Part shown: positions 39,932 to 53,892 of the stretch, piece after piece
Position numbering within the stretch: position 1 is the first letter of the stretch
How the letters are laid out: every line of letters starts with the position of its first letter
NCBI GenBank assembly: GCA_018873225.1
Contig: JAEILZ010000003.1
Span: forward strand, 3,720,001 to 3,784,000
Length of the DNA stretch: 64,000 nucleotides
Direction of reading: 5' to 3'
Source: [Phialemoniopsis] sp. UDSM-2020
Lineage: Eukaryota > Ascomycota > Sordariomycetes > Thyridiales > Thyridiaceae
Made by a program: the position numbers and the translations under genes
The notes under the pieces: model-generated
What the model saw: only the letters and a program-made list of their open reading frames with translations
The model's database searches: none
What the model was told of the DNA's origin: nothing

Positions 39932-40093
39932 CTATAACTATATTTACTGATATTAGAAACTGTTACTATATCTTTAAAATATATGTATTATATTTATTAT
40001 ATTGGATTAACTATATTAAATATATTATATTGAAATTAGTTATTTCTTCTTTTTAAAGGCTAAACTAATATAAATTATAATTATTTAAATTAG
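39932..40093 (+). mobile_element. rep-A, short 3'-end fragment with little RIP
   Basis: It corresponds to the last ~160 bp of rep-A. It is flanked by the direct repeat AATAATTAA (39923-39931 and 40094-40102). Unlike other copies it keeps several TG dinucleotides (ACTGATATT, ACTGTTAC, ATATGTA, TTGGATT, TTGAAAT), so it is the best surviving sample of the unmutated repeat. Confidence 0.6.
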
Positions 40094-40310
40094 AATAATT
40101 AATTTATATTAATTAATTAATTTATAACTATTAGTAATATATAATAAAATATTAAAATATTTAAATTATTAATTTAATTAAAATATATAAAGAAATATTA
40201 TTATTATTTAAAGAATAAAAAAGAATTAAATCTTTAAATTTCTTTATAAAGCTTTTATTTTAAAAAACTTTTTTTTAAATATTAATTTAAAGTCTTTTAA
40301 AGTTATTTTA

Positions 40311-40360
40311 ATTATTTTTAACTATTTTTAACTATTTTTAACTATTTTTAACTAATTATA
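40311..40360. repeat. Short tandem repeat, 10-bp unit
   Basis: About four to five consecutive units of AACTATTTTT. A low-complexity array inside the AT-rich block. Confidence 0.7.
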
Positions 40361-40494
40361 AACTAATTATTATTAGTTTTAATTAATTTAATTTTTTATA
40401 ATTTAATTAAAGCTTTATTAATATTATAAAATTATATTAATTTAAATTATAATTAAATAAATTAAATTAAAATTATAACTCTATTTATTATTAT

Positions 40495-41046
40495 AAAAAT
40501 ACTATTAAAAGTAAAGAAATTCTTTTTTTTTATTTTTAAAAGAAATATTATATAGCTATATATTAAAATAAATAAAATATTATAATTATTAAAATTTAAA
40601 ATTAAAAAACTTAAAATTTTTATAAAAAACTTTAATTTTAAAAATAATATAATTATATTAACTTTTAATTATATTTTTTTTTATATTTAAAAAGTATATA
40701 TCTTTTTAAGAATTTTAAAAATTATTATTATTATATAGAGATTAAAAGTTATTTAAGCCTTTTATAGCTTTAAAAAGTAATATTAAGTTTAATTTAAGTA
40801 TATTAAAAGAGTAGTTTAAAAAGCTAAGAAATAAGAATTATAAATTATTAAAAGATTAAATAGTTAGTTAATAGTTAAATAGTTAAATAATTAATTAATA
40901 ATTAAATAGTTAATTAGTAGTTAAATAATTAATTAATAATTAAATAAAGTTATTAAATTTAATTAAAATTTTAAAAATAATTAATAGTTTTATTAAATAT
41001 TAATAATATATAATACTTTTAATATAATTATATCTTTTATTTAAAG
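40495..41046 (-). repeat. rep-A, partial copy (5' half)
   Basis: It aligns with the 5' half of the minus-strand copies at 30990-32087 and 42856-43867, ending with the shared ATATAATTATAT...TTTATTTAAAGA end. Confidence 0.6.
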
Positions 41047-41620
41047 ATTAAATAATATTATTAATTTTAATATATTAAAAAGTATAATTATAAAATATTT
41101 TAAAATATTATTTAAAAAGATAAAGTTATATTTTTTAATTATAATTATTTATAAGTTTTAAAATAAAAAAATTATTAAAATTTATAAATTAATAACTTTT
41201 AATTTTAAATATATTTATAAATATATTTATTATTTTATTAATAAATTTATTAAAACTTATCTTTTTATAATAATTTTTCTTTTAATAATAATAATTTTAA
41301 TTTATTAAAGAATATAATTAATAAAGTTATTATATAAATTTTTAAATAATTAATTTTAAAAAGAAAATTTAAAAACTTATAATTAATTTTATTTAAAATT
41401 ATTATAAATAACTATTATATTTATTATAAAAATATTTTAATAATATTAAAATTAATTTAAATATTTATATTAATTATTTATTATAAATTTAAAATAATAT
41501 TAAATCTTTTTATTTTTTATAATAATAAAATTAAAAAAGTTTCTTTTTTAAAGTTTAATATTATTAAATAAAAAATAAATTAAAAATTAATATTAATTAT
41601 TATTTATATAAGTTTTAAAA

Positions 41621-43867
41621 ATATTTAAATAATTATAATTTATATTAATTTAATCTTTAAAAAGAAAAAATAATTAATTTTAATATAATATATTTAATAT
41701 AATTAATTTAATATAATAAATATAATATTTATATTTCCTTTAAATAGAAAACATAATTATATTAAAAGTATTATATATTATTAGTATTTAATAAGACTAT
41801 TAATTAACCTTAAAACCTTTACTAAACTTAATAACTTTATTTAATTATTAACTAATTATTTAACTCCTAAGTAGTTTATAGTAAATATAAGATCCCTCTT
41901 TTAAAAATATAAATAATACTTATTTAAAGAAGCTAATTCTATTTATTTATTTAATTCTTAGTCTTTTAAGCCTTTTATTTTATATATTTAAACTAATCTT
42001 TAAATTACTTATTATAATTATTAAAAGCCTAAATAATCTTTTTTAAATTATAAATAGTTTTCTAAATATATAAAGAGATATATACTTTTTAACTACTAAT
42101 AAGGAAATAACTAAAGTCTAGTAAAACTATATTATCTTTAAAATTAAGACCTTTAATAAAGCCTTTTAAGTTATTAAAGTTAAACTTTAAATATATCTTA
42201 ATTATCTTAATCTTTAGCTACTTAATAGAGCTTTTAAGAAAAAAGATAAGATAATCTTTAAATTTAATCTTATTCTTTTTTATTATTTTAGTAATTATAA
42301 GTTATAATTAATTTCTTTTTTATATATAAAAAAAGATAAAGATAGAAATAGAATAGAAAAAGAAAGAGATAGCTATAGAACTAAATATACTCTTTTATAT
42401 ATAGAGAAAGATTATAAGTAACTAATCTTTCTAATAAGAATTATTAAAGCTTATAAAATAGATTTATTTATAGTTAATAGTACTATTTATACTAGTATAG
42501 AAATTATATCTTATAGTTTATAAAAAGCTATTTTAAAGATAGATATTTAAATTAGAAGTATATTATTATAACTATAGGTTTATATCTATAGTTAAGTTTA
42601 AAGTTTAAATTCTAAATTTAAATCTAATCCTTTATATATATAAGGAATTAATAGAGATTAAATCTTTAAACTAAAGTAGTAAAATTAATATATTATAATT
42701 ATATTTATTAGTATTAGAAATTATTACTATATTTTTAAAATATAAATATTATATTTATTATATTAGATTAATTATATTAAATATATTATATTAAAATTAG
42801 TTATTTTTTCTTTTTAAAAATTAAACTAATATAAATAATAATTATTTAGATAATATTTATATTTTAAAAATATAATAATAATTTTTAATATTAATAAATA
42901 TAATTATAATATATTAATTTAATTATTTTAATTTAAAAACTTAATTTTTATAATTTTCTTTATATATATAAAAAATTTAAATTTAAATTTAAAATTTAAA
43001 ATTTAAATTTAATTATAAATATAAAATTTTAAATTATAAATATTATTTATTTTATAATTATAATAATATATTATTAATTTAAATATTTATTTTTAAAATA
43101 ACTTTTTATAAATTATAAAATATAATTTCTATATAAATAATATTATTAATTATAAATAAATCTATTTTATATATTTTAATAATTTTTATTAAAAAGATTA
43201 ATTATTTATAATCTTTCTTTATATATAAAAAAATATATTTAATTTTATATTTTTTTTTCTTTTTATTTTATTTTTATTTATATCTCTTTTTATATATAAA
43301 AATAAATTAATTATAATTTATTATTATTATTTAAAATTAATTTAAAATTAAAAATATTATTAAAAATAAAAAAATCTTTTTTTTTTATTTTTAAAAGAAA
43401 TATTATATAACTATATATTAAAATAAATAAAATATTATAACTATTAAAATTTAAAGCTTTTATAAAAAAGTTTAATTTTAAAGATAATATAGTTATATTA
43501 ATTTTTATTTATATTCTTTTTAATATTTAAAAAGTATATATCTTTTTAAAAAATTTAAAAATTATTATTATTATATAGAAATTAAAAATTATTTAAGCTT
43601 TTTATAATTTTAAAAAGTAATATTAAATTTAATTTAAATATATTAAAAAAGTAGTTTAAAAGATTAAAAAGTAAAATTAAACTTATTATAAACTATTTAA
43701 AGATTAAATAATTAATTAATAATTAAATAGTTAGTTAATAATTAGATAATTAATTAATAATTAAATAGAATTATTAAATATATTTAAGATTTTAAAGTTA
43801 ATTAATAATCTTATTAAATATTAATAATATATAATATTTTTAATATAATTATATCTTTTATTTAAAG
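41621..43867. repeat. rep-A composite 2: inverted end, plus copy, minus copy
   Basis: It has the same three-part layout as composite 1: an inverted ~110-bp terminal segment (from about 41630), a plus copy to about 42853, then a minus copy (about 42856-43867) lacking the terminal segment. The junction between the inverted segment and the plus copy (TTTATATTTC then TTTAAATAGAAAA) is shared with composite 1, while the left flanks differ. Confidence 0.7.
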
Positions 43868-44136
43868 AAAGTTTTAAAAATATATTTATATTAAAATTTA
43901 ATTTAAAATAATTATTATTTTTAATTTTTAATTATATTATTATATAGTTAATTATAATAGCTTTTAAACTTTTAAATCTTATAAGTTTTATAATATTTAA
44001 TTTATAAAATATATTAAAAACTTTAAATAGTTATTATTATTATTAATTATTATTTATTTTTTTATCTTTTTAATATAATAATATAGATTATTATTATTAT
44101 ATAATAATTAATATAAATAAATAATAATTTTAATTT

Positions 44137-45262
44137 TTTTTAAATAAAAAATATAATTATATTAAAAGTATTATATATTATTAATATTTAATAAAACTAT
44201 TTATTAATTTTAAAATTTTAATTAAATTTAATAATTTTATTTAATTATTAATTAATTATTTAATTATTTAATTATTAATTAACTATTTAATTTTTAAATA
44301 ATTTATAATAAGTATAAAATCTCTTTTTTTAAAAATATAAATAATATTTATTTAAAAAAGTTAATTTTATTTTTTAATTTTTTAAATTACTTTTTTAATA
44401 TATTTAAATTAAATTTAATATTACTTTTAAAATTATAAAAAATTTAAATAACTTTTAATCTTTATATAATAGTAATAATCTTTAAAATCTTTAAAAAGAT
44501 ATATATTTCTTAAATATTAAAAAGAATATAATTAAAAATTAATATAATTATATTATTTTTAAAATTAAGTTTTTTTATAAAAACTTTAAATTTTTTAATT
44601 TTAAATTTTAATAATTATAATATTTTATTTATTTTAATATATAACTATATAATATTTCTTTTAAAAATAAAAAAAAAGATTCTTTTATTTTTAATAATAT
44701 TTTTAATTAATTTTAAATAGTAATAATAAATTATAATTAATTTATTTTTATATATAAAAAAAGATAAAAATAAAAATAAAATAAAAAAATAAAAAAATAA
44801 TTATAAAATTAAATATACTCTTTTATATATAAAAAAAGATTATAAATAATTAATCTTTTTAATAAGAATTATTAAAACTTATAAAATAAATTTATTTATA
44901 ATTAATAATATTATTTATATAGAAATTATATTTTATAATTTATAAAATTATTTTAAAAATAAATATTTAAATAATATATTATTATAACTATAAATTTATA
45001 TTTATAATTAAATTTAAAGTTTAAATTTTAAATTTAAATTTAACTTTTTATATATATAAAGAAATAAAAATTAAGCTTTTAAATTAATATAATAAGATTA
45101 ATATATTATAATTATATTTATTAATATTAGAAATTATTATTATATTTTAAAATATAAATATTATATTTATTATATTAAATTAATTATATTAAATATATTA
45201 TATTAAAATTAGTTATTTTTTCTTTTTAAAAGTTAAATTAATATAAATTATAATTATTTAAA
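44137..45262 (+). mobile_element. rep-A, full-length plus copy, heavily mutated
   Basis: The whole ~1.12-kb repeat can be followed from the 5' TTTAAATAAAAAATATAAT block to the 3' AATATAAATTATAATTATTT end. Almost no G or C remains. Confidence 0.65.
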
Positions 45263-45293
45263 TATTATTAAATAAGAATTATTATATAAAAAG

Positions 45294-46829
45294 ATTATAA
45301 TAAGTTAAGTAAACTAAGATAAATAAGGTATTTAATAGTATTTAATAGTATTTAATAATAAAATTAAATTTTAAAGATTTAGAAATTCTTAAAAGAAGCT
45401 ATTATAGATATTCTTTCTAATTACTAGTAATTTATTAGTAATCCTATAATAATAGGCTTTTAATACTAAATTACTATTACTTAAAAAGGCTTATACTTTT
45501 ACTATAATAATTATTTTTCTTTTAATATAAAGCTTATTTTAAGATTATAAAGTTATTATAGTTTTATTTATATTAATTTATAATAAACTTATTTAATATT
45601 ATTATTATAATATTATTAAATTATATTATAAAATTATTATTAATTTAATTTCTTTAAATTACTTTTTATTTATTAAATATATAAATATAATTAACTAATA
45701 TACTTTATTTATAAATATATATTCTATTTAATTTTATTATTAATTAGATATAAATAAATCTTTTTCTTTTTAAATCTTATTTCTTTTTTTTTTTCTTTTT
45801 TTTAAATTAAATTTATTATCTTTTAACTTCTTTTTAAATTCTCTTAATAAAATTATTTTTTTTATTTTATTATCTTTTTAACTTCCTTTTATAACTAATA
45901 AGCTATTAAAATAATATTACTTTTTATTTTCTATAAATAAGCTTATATAACTTACTTTTATTATATTTTTAATATCTATAATTTAATTAATAATAATATC
46001 TTTTTAATTATATATTACTATAATATTAAAATAACTACTTATTATAACTATTTATAAAAAGATTATAATAGGTTAGATAGAATAAGATAAATAGGATATT
46101 TAATAGTATTTAGTAATATCTAATAATAAAACTAAATCTTAAAGATTTAAAAATTCTAAAAGAGACTACTATAGATATCCTTTTTAGTTACTAGTAATTT
46201 ACTAATAATTTTATAATAATAGGCTTTTAATATTAAACTATTATTACTTAGAAAAATCTATATTTTTACTATAATAATTATTCTTTCTTTAATATAAAGC
46301 TTATTCTAAAGCTATAGAGTTATTATAGCCCTATTTATATTAATTTATAATAAACTTATTTAATATTATTATTCTAATATTACTAAATTATATTATAAAA
46401 ATATTATTAACTTAGCTTTTTTAAGTTACTTTTTATTTACTAGATATATAGATATAATTAACTAATATATTCTACCTATAAATATATATTCTACTTAATT
46501 TTACTACTAATTAGATATAAATAAATCTTTTTCTCTTTAAATTTTTTTTTTTTTTTTTTTTTTCTTTTTTTTAAGTTAAATTTATTACTTTTTAATTTCT
46601 TTTTAAATTCTCTTAATAAGCTTATTTTTTCTATTTTACTACTAATTTAACTTCTTTTTATAACTAATAAGCTACTAAAATAATATTACTTTTTATTCTT
46701 TATAAGTAAGCTTATATAACTTACTTCTATTATATTTTTAATATTTATAATTTAACTAATAATAGTATCTTCTTAGTTATATATTACTATAATACTAATA
46801 CTATTACTTATTATAACTATTATATCTTT
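45294..46829. repeat. Tandem duplication of a 768-bp unit containing a gypsy LTR
   Basis: Unit 1 is 45294-46061 and unit 2 is 46062-46829. Each consists of a ~215-bp LTR (45294-45509; 46062-46276) followed by ~552 bp that is absent next to the other two gypsy LTRs. Homology is continuous through both units. Confidence 0.7.
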
Positions 46830-49800
46830 ATTAAGAATACTTACTCTTTAATATATTTTTATTTTATTTTCTTTTCTTTATTAAATTATTAATAACCTAT
46901 AAATTATCTTTATAATAACTAAAGATTAAAAAGATATATAGTTTATTATTAATTAGTATTTAGCTTTAAGTAATATTAAGATCTTAAATAATATATATTT
47001 AATATAGTTTTAATAATAATTTAATATTAACTTTTTAGCTATTATTATTAATATTTAAATTTAATTCTAATTTCTATTAGCTTTTTAACTTATTAATCTT
47101 CTTTTAACTATAAATTAGGATTAATTTAATACTACTTTTTTTATTTATCTTTAAAGTATAAAAAATATTAAAAAGTCTTATTAATTTATTATTAATATCT
47201 TAAATATAAAAAAGAAAACTTCTATAAATAATTTAATACTAATTTATATCTATTTATAGCTAACTAAGATTTAAATTATTTATATTAAATATTATACCCT
47301 TATTAAGATTTATTATATCTTTTTTATTACTTACTATAAGACTTCTTTAAGTTTAGTTTCTATAAATTATTTTTTTTATCTTTATTTTACTTATAATTAA
47401 CTATTAAATTATTAGAAAGATAATACTTAAAATCTAATAGTTTTTTATCTTCTAGTTAATAACCTTTTTTAATTTATCTTATTAGCTATTTAGTACTATA
47501 TTTATATTACTTTAGAGATAATTTATATAAATATTAATTAAGTCTTTAGTTTTAATACTTTTATTAAAAAGATTAATAAAAAAACTTATTTAGTTTAAAT
47601 TTTAAAATAAATTATTATTATTTTAGTATTAATTTAATTTATAATCTTTTTATAAGAAGTAAATAAAAAAAAAATTTATAAATAGAATTTAATTTAATTA
47701 AGCTATTAAATTATTATTAATTTACTAATAATTCTTATTTTATATTATTTAATTTTTATTTTATATTATTTAATTTTTATTAAAAAGGTTTTTATATCTT
47801 TTTAAAATATTTTTATCTATATTTAGATATTAAATTATTATTATTTAATATAAGATCTTCTTATAATTAAGTTTTTTTAAATTATAATTTCTTAAAGGTT
47901 TAAATTACTTTCTAAATATTCTTTATATTTAATATAAAGATCTATTAGTTATATTTAAAAGGCTAATCTTTTTATTTAATAAAATAATATATTTTACCTT
48001 TAAATCTCTTATAATTCTATATTTTCTTAATCTTCTACTTTTTTTTATTCTTAGTAAGATTTAAAATAGAAAATATCTCTTTTTTATCTTTTTAAGTATT
48101 CTATAGCTTTAATAAAGAGATAAAAAATATATTATAAAGCTATTTATACTTAGTAAAAAAAACTAATTAATATACTTATAAATTAATTCTTATAATAACT
48201 TAAAAAGAACTAATAAACTTAAGCTTAAACTTTATATTATTTTCTTTAAAGTATAGATTCTAAGTTAATAAAGTAATAAGACTTCTTTATTTTAAAATCT
48301 TTTTTTTATATTTTATATTATAATACTTTTCCTTTATAATATTAATTTAAATCTAATACTTTATAAGTTTATCTTATAAGGTTTATAACTTTAAAATCTT
48401 ATTAATAATATCTAATACCTTTCTTATTATAGTATTAGCTTTAATATTAAATTTAAACTTTATATTATATTTAAAAAATATTTTAAAAGATAATATATTA
48501 ATTATAATATTTTATATATAATTATATACTATTTTAATTATACTTAAAAAATAAAACTAATAATTTTATTTTTTTTAACTTAAATAAAAGTTTTAAAAGT
48601 ATTATTTTAATATCTAATTTATTTATTCTATTTAACTATTAATTTATAAGTAAAATATTATTAAAAGTTTTTACTTAATATTTATATAATAATATAAATT
48701 AAATTAGAATTTTAATATAAAAAGACTTTTTTAATTAAATATTATTCCTTATAGTAGTTTAAATCTTAAATTAATTTACTTATAAATAATTTAAACTAAC
48801 TTAATAGTATTTAGATTACTTCTTATAGGTAAAAATCTATAATATTTAATAAAATAATTAATTACTATTAAAATTATATCTATCTTCTTTATATTTATTT
48901 ATATAAAAAGTAAACCTATAATAAAATTTATATTAATCTATTTCTAAAGATAGCTAGAAATTAATAATAACTTAAGCTTACTATAAAAGTAATATCTTTT
49001 AATTATAATATACTAATATATAAGATACTTATAAATATAAATATAAATATCTTATTTAATTCCCTTTTAATAGAATTTATATTAGATAAGTTTTATAATT
49101 TAATTAACTTTAAAATAGCTTATAAATAAATTATTATAATATTAGAAAATAATCTTTAATAATATTAATTCCTTATTAGATATTATTAATCTCTTTTTAT
49201 ATATAAGGAGGCTATTATTATATAAGGATTACTTTTTAAATACTTTTTTTATTAATATAATACCTTTTTATATTTATATTATTAGTTTAATATCTTATAA
49301 ATACTTTAAAAATACTTTAAAATCTTTATTTATTTTTAAGTTATTATTAACTTTTTAAATTAAATATTTTTTAATATATTATCTTAAAATTATCTACTTT
49401 TTAATATTAAACTATAAATATTTTAGTCTTAAGCTTTTTATACTATTACCTATAAAGTAATTAATATATAGGTATTCTTAAATATTTAAAATTATAAAAA
49501 TCTATATAACTTTTTTTTATAGTAGTAAATTACTATATTTTTAAAAGTAAATTAAGTCTAATAAGGCTTTTATTATAATCTTCCTTAAAGTTAATTAGAA
49601 TATATCTACTTATAAAGATATTTTATTATACTTTTTCTTATATAATTAAAAGTAAATTAAGCCTAATAAAGCTTTTATTATAATTTTCCTTAAAACTAAT
49701 TAGAATATATTTATCTATAAAGATATTTTATTATACTTTCTTTTATATTTTAAAGTTAAATAGATCTTCTATACTATAATAAACTTCTATTATAAAATAA

Positions 49801-52800
49801 ATAAGTACTCCTTATAATAAATCTCCTTATTATTATAATTTAACTATCTTAATAATATATTAATAGGATTTCTTTTTTCTAATTAATATTTAATAATAAA
49901 ATTAAAAGATATAAAATATATATATTAATATACTTACTTTTTATTTAATTTTAATTACTTTATAAAGCTTTAAAGATTAATATAATCTAATAGAACTTTA
50001 ATTTAAGTTAATATCTTTTTAAAATAGTATTATTAATATTTAAAAGACTTTATAATAATAATTATCTTTTTATTTAAAATCCTTTAATTATATTTATAAT
50101 CTTAAAACTTCTATAAATAGAAAGTAATTAAATACTAATTATTTTTTAAATTAGATTATATTAAGATCCTTATAAGTATAAATATAGAAGTATTAGTTTC
50201 TAACTTTAAAGATTAATTAGAATTAAAATACTTTAGAAAAGAAATTAAATAGAATACTTCCTTAAAATATTAAAATATATCTACTTTAATATTAAATAGA
50301 TTTATCTTTCTTAGCTTCTTTTTATTTTAATTATTCTTAAATAAAGTAATTAAAAAGATAATTATTATTAAATATCTCTTAATAAACTAATAATAAAAAT
50401 TATAAAACCTTAAAAACTACTAAATCTTATAATATAATTATAATATTAATTAAAAATTAATTATATTTATTTACTAAGGATTTATTAAAATACTCTTATT
50501 ACTAAGAATAAAACCTAAAAATTTTATTTAGCTTTAATAGAAAGAATATTTCTTTAAATTAGTAAAAAGTTCTATAAATTTTAATCTTATAAATATCTAT
50601 TTTATATATTTAGTATACTCTTCTTTTATTTTTAAAAAGATAAGAATATTATTTAGATATATTATATAAAAGGTATTAAATAGATTATAAAATATAATAT
50701 AAATATAGCTTTAAAATATTATTAATATATTTATTAGATTAAAAAATATAATTAAATACTTATAATAGCTATATTAAATTTAAAATACTATTTTCTACTT
50801 ATTATCTTACTTAATATAGATTTAATAATATATATTCTTAATATTAATTTTTATAAAGAATTTAAAGTTTAAAATCTAATTTATAATTTTTAAAATTAAA
50901 AAAAGAAAGTATTAATTCTTTATTATTATAGTATTAAATTCCTAGTAATTAATATAAAATTATAAATCTTTATCTTTCTTTAAAATAAAAAGAATAAATA
51001 AACTAATAAGGCTTTTAAAAGAATAAATTTAATTTTTTATTAAATTATTATTAATATATTCTTATAATACTCTTAATTTAATATAATTTAAAAGATAAAT
51101 TAATCTAATAGAAAGAATTTTTTTCTTAATTAAGTTAATAATATAATTATCTAATTAATAGATTAATAGTATATCTATATTTTCTACTAAAAATACCTTC
51201 TTAAATTTAAGAAGCTTTAATAGAATACTATTAGTTCTATCTAAATTTAAATTTAACTTATTATTAAGTAGAATTTTCTTTAAAGTTTATATTATTATAA
51301 ATATAACTATATAGTTATAGATCTTCTTTATAAATCTTTAAAGTTTATTTAAAGTAAACTCTTCTATAGAATACTTAAATTATTATTAATTCTAGTATAT
51401 TAAAAGATAAATTTACTTATTATAAAGTATAATTTAAGATAATAAAATAAAACTACTTTCTAAGTATAAATTATAATTAATTATTATATAATTTCTAATA
51501 ATTACTTATAAAATATCCTAGGAATTATAAAGATTAATTAAAACTTTTTAAATATTATAAGTAGAAATTATAATTAAATTAATAATATTTAAATATAGAG
51601 CTACTAATTAAGCCTTTTATAAATTATACTTTTTAGTAAATTCTATACTAATTAAATCTATCTTTATATAGATATTAAAATTAATATAAGTTACTATTAA
51701 TCTATTTTTAGTTTTAATCTAGATAAATATATAAAATTATATTTTAATTTCTATTATTAGAAATAGTATTAAATTAATAGTATCTATTTTAATACTTATC
51801 TTTTTTCTATATTATATTATATTAAATAATTATCTTAATATTAGTTTACTTAAGAAATATTAGCTTTATTATTCCTTTTAAAATAGACTAAAGTAAAATA
51901 ATCTTAATTACTATATAAGTAGTAGATAAATTAGGTTCTATCTACTCTAATAGGGTTTCTTAAAATATTTTAGTTTTACTAATAAAAGGCTATAAGATTA
52001 ATATAAGAGACTACTCTTTATAGCTTAAAATCTTTTTATTATAGATTCTATAGTAAATTATATTAAAATCACTTATTAGTTTTTTAATTATTATTTAAGG
52101 ATATATCTATCTAATTATAAAATTATTTTTATTCTAACTAAATTACATACTAATATTAAGATACTAATAAAACTATCTCTAAGTAATTCTTAAATAATTA
52201 AAGATTTTAAAGATTAATACTACTTCAAAGTTTATATCTAAGCTTAAAATAAAAGAATAGAACTTATTTTTTATTTAAATTAAAGATAAACTTCTTTTTA
52301 AAGGAGTTTAAATAAATATAAAAATCTTCTAGTAACTAAATTAATTCCTAATAGATAATAATTAAGCATTTTATTATTTCTACTTCTTTATTATATATAT
52401 AATATAAAAGTATTTTTATCTATTCTTTAAAAATAAATTAAGTTATTTTTATTTTTTTAAACTATTTAAAATTTAAATTAATAGTATAATAGTTTTATTT
52501 TACTTTATACTTAAGTTCTATCTCTATAAAAGTTTTAAGAATCCTCTACTTATTCTTTTTATACTTCTTTTTAGCCCTTATAAAAGTCTACTATAAATCT
52601 AAAAGCTAATTATCCTTTTATTTTAAAATATAATTTAAATTAAAAGTAAAAAGATTTTTAATTTTAATCTTATTCTAATTTAAGCTTAAATTAGAGTTAT
52701 ATTAGTAGTATCTTATAATATTTACTTCTCTAATTAACTTAGTTTTATATATTTAAAGCTTTATAAGCTATTTAAACTAGATAATTTAGGCTTAAAAAGC

Positions 52801-53210
52801 TACTAAATTAGATATAATAAGAATTAGAATTATTTTAATAATTTTAATTGATTTAATTTTATTAGTTAGCTAAATTATATCTACTTTACTTATAAAGTAA
52901 CCTATAGTTTTAAATAATTTAAGCTACTTTCTATATTAAGTTAATACTATCTTATTCTAAGTAATCTTTTAAAAAAGATTTAGAATTATAAAAGGGTTAT
53001 AATAGGTTAGATAGAATAAGGTAGATAAAGTATTTAATAGTATTTAATAATATCTAATAATAAGATTAAATCTTAAAGATTTAGGAATTCTAAAAGAGGC
53101 TACTATAGGTATCCTTTTTAGTTACTAGTAATTTACTAATAGTCTTATAATAATAGGTCTTTAGTATTAAATTACTATTACTTAGAAAGGTCTATATTTT
53201 TATTATAATA
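46062..53210 (-). mobile_element. Ty3/gypsy retrotransposon, copy 1 (dead)
   Basis: LTRs of ~215 bp lie at 46062-46276 (3' LTR) and 52996-53210 (5' LTR); coding orientation is minus. The internal part is about 6.7 kb, including a 552-bp extra segment next to the 3' LTR. On the minus strand, reverse-transcriptase motifs survive as YLNNILIF at about 50636-50660 (family YLDDILIF, with D-to-N from G-to-A) and as YKYLIIFFNLINI upstream (family EYLVMPFGLTNAP). These place reverse transcriptase mid-element, with gag expected nearer 52 kb and integrase nearer 47-49 kb. Every frame is full of stops. The element shares its 5' LTR with copy 2. Confidence 0.8.
52996..53210 (-). repeat. Gypsy LTR shared by copies 1 and 2
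   Basis: A ~215-bp LTR homologous to 46062-46276 and 62814-63029. It serves as the 5' LTR of copy 1 and the 3' LTR of copy 2. It keeps more G than the others (GGTTAGATAG). Confidence 0.75.
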
Positions 53211-53892
53211 TTATTATATTATTATTAAGAATATTTATTTTTTAATATATTTATATTTTATCTTTTTCTTTCTATTAAATTATTAATAATTTATAGGTTA
53301 TTCTTATAATAATTAAAAACTAGAAGGATATATAGTTTATTATTAATTAATATTTAACTTTAAATAATATTAAAATTCTTAATAATATATATTTAATATA
53401 GTTTTAATAATAATTTAATATTAACTTTTTAAATAGTATTATTAATATTTAAATTTAAATTTAATCTTTATTAGCTTTCTAATTTATTAATCTTTTTTTA
53501 ATTATAAATTAAAATTAATTTAATATTACTCTTTTTATTTATCTTTAAAATATAAAAAATATTAAAAAATCTTATTAATTTACTATTAATATTTTAAATA
53601 TAAAAAAAAAAACTTTTATAAATAATTTAATATTAATTTATATCTATTTATAACTAATTAAAACTTAAGCTACTTATATTAAGTATTATACTTTTATTAA
53701 AATTTATTATATTTTTTTTTTATTTATTATAAGATTTTTTTAAGTTTAATTTTTATAAATTATTTTTTTTATTTTTATTTTACTTATAATTAATTATTAA
53801 ATTACTAAAAAAATAATACTTAAAATTTAATAATTTTTTATTTACTAGTTAGTAATTCTTTTTAATTTATCTTATTAGCTATTTAGTATTAT

